Below are positions 1 through 4,841 of a DNA stretch of 5,743 nucleotides, in pieces. The DNA comes from an uncultured Eubacteriales bacterium. GTDB taxonomy: Bacteria; Bacillota; Clostridia; Oscillospirales; CAG-272. A program made the translations under genes and the position numbers. Where the stretch lies: assembly GCA_905187695.1 (NCBI GenBank), contig CAJJIY010000058.1:1-5743 (forward strand). Reading direction: 5' to 3'. Below the pieces are notes generated by a model, which saw only the letters and a list, made by a program, of their open reading frames with translations, searched no databases and was not told the DNA's origin. Numbering within the stretch: position 1 is the stretch's first letter; each line of letters opens with the position of its first letter.

Positions 1-19
1 CGGCGCCGCGCCTACTGAT

Positions 20-55
20 AATAAAGAAAGGACGCCAGACCAAAGCCTCACGTCC
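20..55 (-). terminator. Candidate intrinsic terminator of the abrB-like gene
   Basis: Read on the minus strand about 28 bases after the abrB-like stop codon, GGACG (plus 51-55) pairs with CGTCC (plus 30-34). An inner AGGC/GTCT stem (one G-U pair) closes a TTTG loop, with a symmetric two-base internal bulge between the stems. A T-rich tract TTTCTTTATT (plus 20-29) follows directly. Position and shape fit Rho-independent termination; the T tract is interrupted, so strength is uncertain. Confidence 0.55.
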
Positions 56-83
56 CGTCTTGTAATTTTGCACCCTCAGGGGG

Positions 84-329
84 TCAGATCTTTTCCTCCA
101 GCATGCGTATGCAATCAGAGCAAACATTTTTGCCGCGATAGGTCACTATATCCCTGGCATTGTCACAGAAAATGCATGCCGGCTGGTACTTCTTAAGGAT
201 AATGGTGTCGCCTTCTATGTAGATCTCCATAGAGTCCTTTTCGGCGATATCCAGAGTCCTTCGCAGTTCAATGGGCAGGACGATACGTCCGAGCTCATCG
301 ACTTTCCTTACGATCCCTGTTGACTTCAT
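84..329 (-). CDS. AbrB/SpoVT-family transition-state regulator with Cys4 tail
   Basis: An 81-residue DNA-binding protein. Residues 1-47 form the swapped-hairpin AbrB/SpoVT domain: GIVRKVDELGRIVLPIELRR is the family signature, followed by a short strand-rich stretch ending EGDTIILKKY. AbrB-type proteins bind AT-rich promoters as dimers or tetramers and control growth-phase and sporulation genes. The tail carries Cys52-x2-Cys55 and Cys70-x2-Cys73, spaced like a small zinc ribbon; this short two-part layout is common in Clostridia, whereas B. subtilis AbrB has no such cysteine pairs. The start is well supported: GGAGGG (plus 336-341) lies six bases before the ATG, and a near-consensus promoter sits upstream. 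The gene is divergent from the spmA-like frame, so it could act on that intergenic region, but this is inference. Base composition is more AT-rich than the right-hand operon. Family assignment is firm; regulon unknown. Confidence 0.92.
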   Translation of the reverse strand: MKSTGIVRKVDELGRIVLPIELRRTLDIAEKDSMEIYIEGDTIILKKYQPACIFCDNARDIVTYRGKNVCSDCIRMLEEKI

Positions 330-375
330 AATATTCCCTCCAAATCTGCCGCGCGTTTAAATACGGCACTCTAAA

Positions 376-404
376 ATTATATACGAGAATTGTCATAAAG
401 TCAA
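376..404 (-). promoter_or_regulatory. Sigma-A-type promoter of the abrB-like gene
   Basis: On the minus strand, a -35 box TTGACT (plus 399-404) is followed after exactly 17 bases by a perfect -10 box TATAAT (plus 376-381). Transcription would start near plus 368-370, giving a leader of about 40 bases with a GGAGGG ribosome binding site. This is the best vegetative promoter in the window. Confidence 0.8.
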
Positions 405-421
405 CAGATAAGGCATACATA
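393..421 (+). promoter_or_regulatory. Candidate sigma-E-like promoter of the spmA-like frame
   Basis: The plus strand has TCATAAA (393-399), matching the first five positions of the B. subtilis sigma-E -35 pattern (K-M-A-T-A-T-T). After 14 bases comes CATACATA (414-421), whose first six bases equal the sigma-E -10 core CATACA. Known B. subtilis spmA expression depends on the mother-cell factor sigma-E, so the match is biologically sensible. A start near 428 would leave GTG 436 without a usable leader and favours ATG 478. The last two -10 bases deviate from consensus, and the site overlaps the minus-strand -35 box of the divergent abrB-like promoter. Confidence 0.4.
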
Positions 422-477
422 TCCACCAGCCAAAAGTGCCAATAATTTTTGCGATTAATTGGGGGGTATGTACAAAA

Positions 478-1437
478 ATGTCAAGCTTGTGGGCCGGAGC
501 CCTTGCGATATCTGTGGTATTTGGGGTGTTGTCGGGACGATTTGGACAAACAGGCACGGCTTCTCTGGAAGGTGCGGGCGCGGCGGTCGAATTCATACTT
601 GGCACCGGAGGACTGATATGCCTGTGGAGCGGAGTGTTAGAAATCATGCGGCGTTCCGGGCTCATGGACTCCCTTTCAAAGCTTTTGAAGCCGCTGCTCG
701 GGAGGCTGTTTCCGAAGGCCTCACGTGAGCCGGAAACGCTCTCTGCGCTCTCTGCCAACGTCTCGGCCAACCTGCTGGGGCTGGGCAATGCGGCGACGCC
801 CATGGGCATCCGCGCCGCGCGGGGAATGGCGAAACATGCAAAAAACGGCGTGGCAAGCAGCGAGCTTTGCCTGCTCGTTGTCATAAATACTGCCTCAATC
901 CAGCTGCTGCCCACCACGGTGGCGGCGGTGCGCGCGGCGTTCGGACCAATCGAGGTGCTGGTGAACAACGCGGGCGTTTCGCTTTTCTGCCTTTCGCGCG
1001 ATACCGATGACGCGGCGTTCCGCCGGGTGATGGATACCGATTTTTCGGGCGTGTTCTATCTTTGCCGTGAGGTTCAGCCCGACATGATCCGCGCGGGGGG
1101 CGGACGGATCATCAACATCGGCTCCATGTGGGGGAAATACGGCGCGTCCATGGAGAGCGTTTATTCGGCCGCCAAGGGCGCCGTGCGGAGTTTTACGCTG
1201 GCGCTGGCCAAGGAGCTCGGTCCCTCGGGGGTGACGGTGAACTGTGTGGAACCCGGTGTGATTGACACCGATATGAACGCTGTGCTTTCGACCGAAACAC
1301 GCGCAGAGCTGGCTAAGGAAACGCCGCTTTGCCGTCTGGGGCGGCCGGAGGAAGTGGCGGCGGGGGTGCTGTTTCTGGCTTCTCCGGAGGCCTCGTATAT
1401 CACGGGGCAGTTCTTGGGGATTGATGGGGGGATTTGA
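478..1437 (+). CDS. Chimeric ORF: SpmA body fused to the C-terminal part of a YmfI/FabG-like SDR
   Basis: An uninterrupted 319-residue frame. Residues 1 to about 155 match spore maturation protein A, a sporulation membrane protein needed for spore core dehydration: an LWAGALAISVVFGVLSG helix, ICLWSGVLEIMRRSGLMD, KPLLGRLFP, NLLGLGNAATPMGIRA and INTASIQLLPTTVAAVR. SpmA normally continues for about 40 more residues with another membrane segment; that part is missing and no spmB follows. From about residue 151 the frame is a short-chain dehydrogenase: NNAG (163-166), Ser216, Tyr229 and Lys233 (YSAAK), the NCVEPGVIDTDMNA stretch typical of clostridial YmfI-type (EF-P 5-aminopentanone reductase) proteins, and a terminal GQFLGIDGG. 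The first ~80 SDR residues, including the TGxxxGxG cofactor loop, are absent, and the usual catalytic Asn is Asp188. ATG 478 is preferred over in-frame GTG 436: it has GGGGGG 11 bases upstream and aligns with SpmA starts. Neither half is likely to keep its normal activity. It may be a true fusion or an assembly artefact. Confidence 0.8.
   Translation: MSSLWAGALAISVVFGVLSGRFGQTGTASLEGAGAAVEFILGTGGLICLWSGVLEIMRRSGLMDSLSKLLKPLLGRLFPKASREPETLSALSANVSANLLGLGNAATPMGIRAARGMAKHAKNGVASSELCLLVVINTASIQLLPTTVAAVRAAFGPIEVLVNNAGVSLFCLSRDTDDAAFRRVMDTDFSGVFYLCREVQPDMIRAGGGRIINIGSMWGKYGASMESVYSAAKGAVRSFTLALAKELGPSGVTVNCVEPGVIDTDMNAVLSTETRAELAKETPLCRLGRPEEVAAGVLFLASPEASYITGQFLGIDGGI
922..945 (+). other. SpmA/SDR fusion junction
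   Basis: The codons for A-A-V-R-A-A-F-G sit where the two families meet. SpmA proteins carry TTV-x-A-V-R followed by small residues after the membrane segment, and SDRs of this type carry a comparable V-x-A-A-F-G-P-I just before the LVNNAG strand. The crossover therefore falls in DNA that can belong to either parent and cannot be placed more exactly by eye. Upstream codons include ATA and TTG; downstream the codon choice is like that of the right-hand operon. Confidence 0.7.
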
Positions 1438-1458
1438 GGGGCATCTTGGGCGAAGACC
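1434..1458 (+). repeat. Repeat A, copy 1 (overlaps the chimeric ORF stop)
   Basis: First of four copies of a TTGAGGGGCATCTTGGGC core followed by GAAGACC; the others start at 1675 (identical over 25 bases), 1789 (variant ends) and 1855 (core only). In this copy the TGA inside the repeat is the stop codon of the chimeric reading frame, so repeat arrival may have set the present end of the SDR portion. Confidence 0.85.
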
Positions 1459-1580
1459 AAAAAGCGGGGAGAAAAGAGTATGGCAAATGGGGAAAGTTTT
1501 CCAACGGGTCGGTAATCTCTTATAAGCCGAGGTTTCTAAGGTAGGAAACGCTTTGCGTTTCCACGCAATCCCGCTTTTTT
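1459..1580. repeat. 122-bp segment with 10-bp terminal inverted repeats
   Basis: The segment starts AAAAAGCGGG (1459-1468) and ends with the exact complement CCCGCTTTTT (1570-1579) plus one more T. Repeat A is normally followed at once by CCGAAATCGG (as at 1698), but here this segment lies between them, so it looks inserted. Inside are a perfect 8-bp stem with a three-base loop, GGAAACGC-TTT-GCGTTTCC (1544-1562), and an alternative GTTTC/GAAAC pairing (1532-1536 with 1545-1549) that excludes it. The final CTTTTTT could also act as a terminator for the upstream frame. No known RNA family was recognised. Confidence 0.5.
1544..1580 (+). terminator. Possible terminator after the chimeric ORF
   Basis: A perfect 8-bp stem with TTT loop (1544-1562) is followed 12 bases later by a six-T run (1575-1580). 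The gap between stem and T run is longer than in standard intrinsic terminators. The long-range AAAAAGCGGG/CCCGCTTTTT pairing would place a stem directly before the Ts but with a loop of about 100 bases. Termination is plausible, not certain. Confidence 0.3.
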
Positions 1581-1584
1581 ATCG

Positions 1585-1697
1585 CCGAAATCGGCTCTCA
1601 GCGTATAAGATACGCTTCACGAGCCGATGTTCGACGATTCTTCATCCCAACCTGCTCCCTCAGGGGAAGTTTGGTTGAGGGGCATCTTGGGCGAAGA
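1585..1697. repeat. Tandem 113-bp repeat, unit 1
   Basis: The unit runs from CCGAAATCGG to the end of repeat A copy 2, and the next unit follows without a gap, offset 113. It contains a nested perfect hairpin (1590-1628): outer arms ATCGGCTC/GAGCCGAT and inner arms GCGTAT/ATACGC around an AAG loop. A second, weaker stem CCCTCA/TGAGGG (1657-1662 with 1676-1681) follows. The first ~50 bases are identical to unit 2, then the copies diverge while keeping the second stem, which suggests the structure matters or that the units share a palindromic origin. Confidence 0.85.
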
Positions 1698-1811
1698 CCG
1701 AAATCGGCTCTCAGCGTATAAGATACGCTTCACGAGCCGATGTTCGACAATTCTTCATCCCAATCTGCCGCCTCAAGGGGCGTGCTGTGTGAGGGGCATC
1801 TTGGGCGAAGG
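1698..1811. repeat. Tandem 113-bp repeat, unit 2
   Basis: Second full unit. The nested hairpin (1703-1741) is identical to unit 1. The tail differs at several sites, including CGACAATT for CGACGATT and CCTCAAGGGG for CCTCAGGGG, but CCTCA (1771-1775) can still pair with TGAGG (1790-1794). It ends in repeat A copy 3 (1789-1813), which has GAAGGCC instead of GAAGACC. Confidence 0.85.
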
Positions 1812-1872
1812 CCGAAAACGGGAAAAGAAAGGGTTGGCTAAAGGGGAAGTTTGGTTGAGGGGCATCTTGGGC
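1812..1872. repeat. Partial repeat unit 3 with repeat A copy 4
   Basis: Starts CCGAAAACGGG like the full units but lacks the nested hairpin. It then resumes with AGGGGAAGTTTGGTTGAGG running into repeat A core copy 4 (1855-1872), identical to the stretch at 1662-1692 in unit 1, and is cut off after CTTGGGC. This marks the right edge of the array. Bases 1873-1966 hold only a four-codon frame and no recognisable repeat. Confidence 0.65.
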
Positions 1873-1966
1873 ACATCGAGGAGCACTTGGGAAGGCGGTA
1901 AAAATATGAACAAACTGTAACTTGCCCTGTTCAAAAATCCGGCTTCCAAACCGCAAAAAATCCCGG

Positions 1967-2000
1967 AAACCCAGTCGGCAAGCGGGCTTGCGGGTTTTTT
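1967..2000 (+). terminator. Candidate intrinsic terminator between array and operon
   Basis: GCAAG (1978-1982) pairs with CTTGC (1987-1991) around a CGGG loop, ACCC (1969-1972) can pair with GGGT (1992-1995) as an outer stem, and a run of six Ts (1995-2000) follows. Read on the minus strand, the AACCC/GGGTT stem precedes a more distant T run, so it may also stop converging transcripts. It would insulate the downstream operon. Confidence 0.5.
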
Positions 2001-2004
2001 AAAA

Positions 2005-2045
2005 GTGTACACCCGCGTACACCTTCCGTGCCGGTATACTATAAC
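2005..2045 (+). promoter_or_regulatory. Candidate promoter/operator of the GPH-hydrolase-SDR operon
   Basis: A perfect inverted repeat GTGTAC-6-GTACAC (2005-2010 and 2017-2022) lies just before TATACT/TATAAC (2035-2045), either of which could be a -10 box. A -35 box is poor: CGTACA at 2016-2021 with an 18-base gap to TATAAC matches only the last three positions of TTGACA. A weak -35 overlapped by a palindrome is what an activator- or repressor-controlled promoter would look like. An alternative TATATT/TATATA -10 lies at 2115-2128, also without a good -35. Confidence 0.3.
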
Positions 2046-2131
2046 CGGGGCGTAAAAAGGCGGCGGGATTTCCGAAAAATCGGCTTTTTAAAAGAGATTT
2101 CGGGAAAGTTTGCGTATATTAGTATATATAT

Positions 2132-2173
2132 CCCCCGAAAGCGGGGGGCGGCCGACTCTGCAGGTAAGCCGCC
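2132..2173 (+). promoter_or_regulatory. Structured leader of the operon: two overlapping GC hairpins
   Basis: CCCCCG (2132-2137) pairs with CGGGGG (2142-2147) around an AAAG loop. Just after, GGCGGC (2147-2152) can pair with GCCGCC (2168-2173). They share base 2147. The second stem is followed by GCAAAAAGA rather than a T run, so neither is a classic terminator. They may stabilise the leader or limit transcription; no known riboswitch was recognised. Confidence 0.4.
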
Positions 2174-2218
2174 GCAAAAAGACACCGTACACAATCACTG
2201 AAAAGAGGGGCGCACAAA

Positions 2219-3568
2219 ATGAAAAAAATCACCAATCGGGTGCTGTGGATCTTTGCCGTGGGGCAGTTCGGGTGGAGTCTGCTGTCGGGCATTGTCAGCA
2301 GCTGGATGGTTTATTATTACACCGGCGAGGGCGCCGTGTTCGGGGGACTGATCACGGGCGGCACGATTTTTTGGGGCGTGACGCTTTTCGGGCTCATCAC
2401 CGCGCTGGGGCGGATTTTTGACGCCGTGACCGACCCGCTCATTGCCGGGCTTTCGGACGCCAGCCGTTTAAAGGGCGGCCGCCGGATCCCCTTCATGCGG
2501 GCGATTGCTTTGCCGTTTGCCCTTTTCACGGTGGGCATTTTCGTGTTCCCGCAGACCGGGAGCGTGCCGGCCAACGACCTCATTTTGCTGGTGACGCTGC
2601 TCCTTTTTTATCTTTTCATGACGGTTTATTGCACGCCCTATAACGCGCTCATCGCCGAGCTGGGCGACACGCAGGCGCACCGCATCAATGTTTCGACCTA
2701 CATTTCCTTCACCTACATCGCGGGCTTTTCGGTCTCCTATCTGCTGCCCAACATCGCGGGGCTTTTTACCGCCTTTTTGGGGGCGGCAAACGCCGTGCGC
2801 CTTGCGGTGGGGCTGCTGTCGGCGCTGGCGGCCGCGGCCATGCTGGTGCCCGCGCTCCTCATCCGGGAGCGGGATTATATCGATTCAAAGCCCGTGCGCA
2901 CCCGCGCCTTTGCCTCGCTTTTAAAGTCCTTTAAAAACGGGCAGTTCCGCCGGTTCGTTTATTCGGATGTCATCTATTTCTTTGCCGTGACGCTCTTTCA
3001 GACCGGTCTGGCCTTTTACATCACGCGATTGATGCACGCCGACGCGGGAAGCACCTTTCTTTTGACGGTGGTGATGACGGCGGTCAGCCTTGCGCTTTAT
3101 CCGGCCGTCAACCGTCTGGCGCCCCGATTCGGCAAAAAACGGCTCATCGTGGTCGGATTTTTTGCCTATGCGCTGGTCTTTTTGCTGGCCGCGCTGTGCG
3201 GGGAGGGCCTTGGCTGGGGCTATCTCATCGCGGTGCTGGCCGGCGTGCCCATGGCGATTCTGGGCATCCTGCCGCAGGCGGTGGTGGCCGATATTGCCGA
3301 GGCCGACGCGCGTCAAAGCGGGGAAGAACGCAGCGGGATGTTTTTTGCGGCGCGCACCTTTGCCATGAAAATGGGGCAGGCGCTCTCGCTCCTGGTCTTT
3401 ACCTCGGTCACGGTGTCGGGCAGCGAGCGCAGTTACCGCCTCACGGCCGTCATCGCCACGGTCTGCTGTGCGGCGGGCGCGTTGCAGTTTCTCCTGTACA
3501 ATGAAAAAGCGATTATGGCCGTGATCGGCAAACACGAAAAAGAAAACGAGGAAGGAGACGCCCTTTGA
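2219..3568 (+). CDS. GPH/MelB-type MFS cation symporter
   Basis: A 449-residue inner-membrane transporter with about 12 hydrophobic helices, the usual length for the glycoside-pentoside-hexuronide:cation symporter family (MFS_2). Family marks in order: RIFDAVTDPLIAGLSD (65-80) with acidic residues at the places of MelB Asp55 and Asp59, which bind the coupling cation; KGGRRIPF after helix 2; YCTPYNALIAEL (137-148); and LPQAVVADIAEADARQSGEE leading into RSGMFFAARTFAMKMGQAL (371-389), a typical GPH helix-10/11 segment. Most characterised members import sugars with Na+ or H+, but the family also includes the animal lysolipid carrier MFSD2A. GAGGGG (2205-2210) lies eight bases before the ATG. It is the first gene of the operon and its TGA overlaps the ATG of the hydrolase. 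Substrate cannot be read from sequence; the neighbours argue against a simple sugar because no glycosidase or sugar kinase is present. Confidence 0.9.
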   Translation: MKKITNRVLWIFAVGQFGWSLLSGIVSSWMVYYYTGEGAVFGGLITGGTIFWGVTLFGLITALGRIFDAVTDPLIAGLSDASRLKGGRRIPFMRAIALPFALFTVGIFVFPQTGSVPANDLILLVTLLLFYLFMTVYCTPYNALIAELGDTQAHRINVSTYISFTYIAGFSVSYLLPNIAGLFTAFLGAANAVRLAVGLLSALAAAAMLVPALLIRERDYIDSKPVRTRAFASLLKSFKNGQFRRFVYSDVIYFFAVTLFQTGLAFYITRLMHADAGSTFLLTVVMTAVSLALYPAVNRLAPRFGKKRLIVVGFFAYALVFLLAALCGEGLGWGYLIAVLAGVPMAILGILPQAVVADIAEADARQSGEERSGMFFAARTFAMKMGQALSLLVFTSVTVSGSERSYRLTAVIATVCCAAGALQFLLYNEKAIMAVIGKHEKENEEGDAL

Positions 3569-4581
3569 TGACGAACCCGATGATCCCGGAAAAAGACCTG
3601 CCGGAAGCCTTTCCGAAAAAGATTCTGCCCGCGCTGGCCGCCTGCCGGACCGACGGCACCTTCACGGGGCGGGACGGGGCAAAACTGCGCTATGCCGTCT
3701 TTTCGCCCGAGCGTCCCGTGCGCACGCTGGTGCTGTTGCACGGCTTTACCGAGTCGATCGAAAAATATCACGAGCTCTGCTATTATTTTCTCCTTGCGGG
3801 CTTCCGGGTCTATGTTCCCGACCAGCGCGGCCACGGCTTTTCGGCGCGCGCGCTCCCGGATCTGACCCTCACGCATATCGACCGGTTTGAGACTTATGTG
3901 TCGGATTTCTCTGCCTTCATGGAGACGGTGCGCGCGGGCGCGGTGGGGGAGATCTGCCTGTTTGCCCATTCCATGGGCGGCGCGGTGGGGGCGCTGTATC
4001 TTTCCGGCCACCCCGGGGCGTTTGCCCGCGCCTTCCTTTCCTCGCCCATGGTCGCGCCAAGGAGCGCCGTGCCGCGCTTTTTGGGAAAGGCGATTCTCGG
4101 CGGCGCGGTGCTTTTGGGCAAGGGCGAAAAACGGGTGTTTTTTTCAAAGCCCTACGAGGGCTCGGAGCGCTTTGAGGATTCCTCCAAGACCAGCCGGGCC
4201 CGCTTTGACGAATATGAAAAAATAAAAGAAACGACCCCGGAATTTCAAAACAACGGCCCCACCTACCGATGGGCGCTGGAATCGCTCCGGGTGCGGCGGC
4301 TGATTCTCAAAAAAGGCGCGCCGGAGCGGGTGAAGATCCCGGTCTTTCTCGCGGTGGCCGGGCAGGACGGCACGGTAGCGCGCGCCCAGCTGGCGCTTGC
4401 CGCGCGTTATCCCGCCGGACGGGTGAAGATTTATCCCGGGGCCAAGCATGAAATTTACGGTTCCGCGGACGCAACCTTCTCGGAATATCTCTCGGACCTG
4501 CTCTGCTTTTTGACGGCCGGCAACGCGGAAAACAACACGGCCGGCGAGGAGCCGACAGCCGGAAAAGGAGACGGAACATGA
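3568..4581 (+). CDS. Alpha/beta hydrolase, monoacylglycerol lipase/lysophospholipase type (PldB-like, Hydrolase_4)
   Basis: A 337-residue serine hydrolase with no signal peptide, so probably cytoplasmic. The fold is clear: LVLLHGF (54-60) supplies the oxyanion hole, VPDQRGHGFS (83-92) is the usual strand-4 motif, Ser135 sits in the elbow AHSMGG, Asp267 in AVAGQDGTV and His294 in GAKHEIYG complete the triad. Helical cap residues 160-245 are rich in charged and aromatic positions, as in monoglyceride lipases and PldB-type lysophospholipases, which cut one fatty acyl ester from a monoacyl lipid. The N-terminal ~30 residues and the Gly/Glu-rich last 20 residues are extensions. ATG 3568 overlaps the transporter stop (TGATG); AGGAG (3553-3557) precedes it by 10 bases, and a TTG three bases earlier is also possible. 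Substrate specificity within the family is broad, so an aryl or acyl ester of another kind is possible. Confidence 0.88.
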   Translation: MTNPMIPEKDLPEAFPKKILPALAACRTDGTFTGRDGAKLRYAVFSPERPVRTLVLLHGFTESIEKYHELCYYFLLAGFRVYVPDQRGHGFSARALPDLTLTHIDRFETYVSDFSAFMETVRAGAVGEICLFAHSMGGAVGALYLSGHPGAFARAFLSSPMVAPRSAVPRFLGKAILGGAVLLGKGEKRVFFSKPYEGSERFEDSSKTSRARFDEYEKIKETTPEFQNNGPTYRWALESLRVRRLILKKGAPERVKIPVFLAVAGQDGTVARAQLALAARYPAGRVKIYPGAKHEIYGSADATFSEYLSDLLCFLTAGNAENNTAGEEPTAGKGDGT

Positions 4582-4841
4582 GTGAACTGATTGCCCGGCG
4601 CGCCTTTGCGCCCGTTTCTATTTATCTGGATATCGCGTTTTTGCTGCTTTTTGCCGGGTTGCTTTTCTGGCGGCGCCGGTATATGACGATTCTCGTCGGC
4701 CTTTTGGCAGGGGTTCTTTACATGGCGGTGGATTACGGCATTGTCAGTTGCCGTTTTACCGAGGATCCAAAGCGCCGCGAGGAAACGCTCCCGCTGAAGG
4801 CGCGGATCCGGGAAAACAACGGGGAAAGGGTGCGCTCATGA
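4578..4841 (+). CDS. Small two-helix membrane protein, possibly truncated
   Basis: An 87-residue protein with two membrane helices (about residues 12-31 and 35-55) joined by a WRRRY turn that should face the cytoplasm, then a charged 30-residue tail (TEDPKRREETLPLKARIRENN). It overlaps the hydrolase by ATGA, has AGGAG (4566-4570) seven bases upstream, and its own TGA overlaps the next ATG, so it is almost certainly translated. The start SIYLDIAFLLLFAGLLFWRRR and the VLYMAVDYGI stretch resemble, from memory, the beginning of longer multi-helix clostridial proteins of unknown function. Here the hydrophobic part stops abruptly after DYGI, which suggests an in-frame internal loss. Function unknown; a membrane partner of the transporter or hydrolase is a guess from position. 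Confidence 0.75.
   Translation: MSELIARRAFAPVSIYLDIAFLLLFAGLLFWRRRYMTILVGLLAGVLYMAVDYGIVSCRFTEDPKRREETLPLKARIRENNGERVRS

Noticed and set aside
436..477. GTG 436 as start of the chimeric ORF
   Set aside because: No ribosome binding site, very close to the likely transcription start, and the extra 14 residues do not resemble SpmA starts; ATG 478 fits better.
393..968. Long minus-strand open frame opposite spmA
   Set aside because: It mirrors the well-supported SpmA coding region and has no family features; it is a consequence of GC-rich codon use.
1459..1580. Known riboswitch or regulatory RNA
   Set aside because: I looked for c-di-GMP, SAM, TPP, cobalamin and T-box core motifs and saw none; the stems alone do not identify a class.
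1434..1872. CRISPR array
   Set aside because: Repeat spacing is irregular (241, 114 and 66 bases), the unit itself is a 113-bp tandem duplication, and there are no unique ~30-base spacers or cas genes.
1627..1920. 97-residue plus-strand open frame with repeated EVWLRGILG peptides
   Set aside because: It is the direct translation of the intergenic repeats; the periodic peptide comes from repeat A, there is no proper ribosome binding site, and no family resemblance.
1711..2012. Minus-strand open frames across the repeat array and terminator
   Set aside because: They translate the same repeats and the terminator hairpin in reverse (PKMPL peptides recur), with no start signals or family features.
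2921..3535. 204-residue minus-strand frame inside the transporter gene
   Set aside because: Arg/His-rich shadow of the symporter coding strand with no plausible domain or start signal.
4748..4837. Upstream in-frame start of the last SDR gene
   Set aside because: It would add 30 low-complexity charged residues read out of frame through the previous gene; the ATGA overlap and GGGGAAAGGG support ATG 4838.
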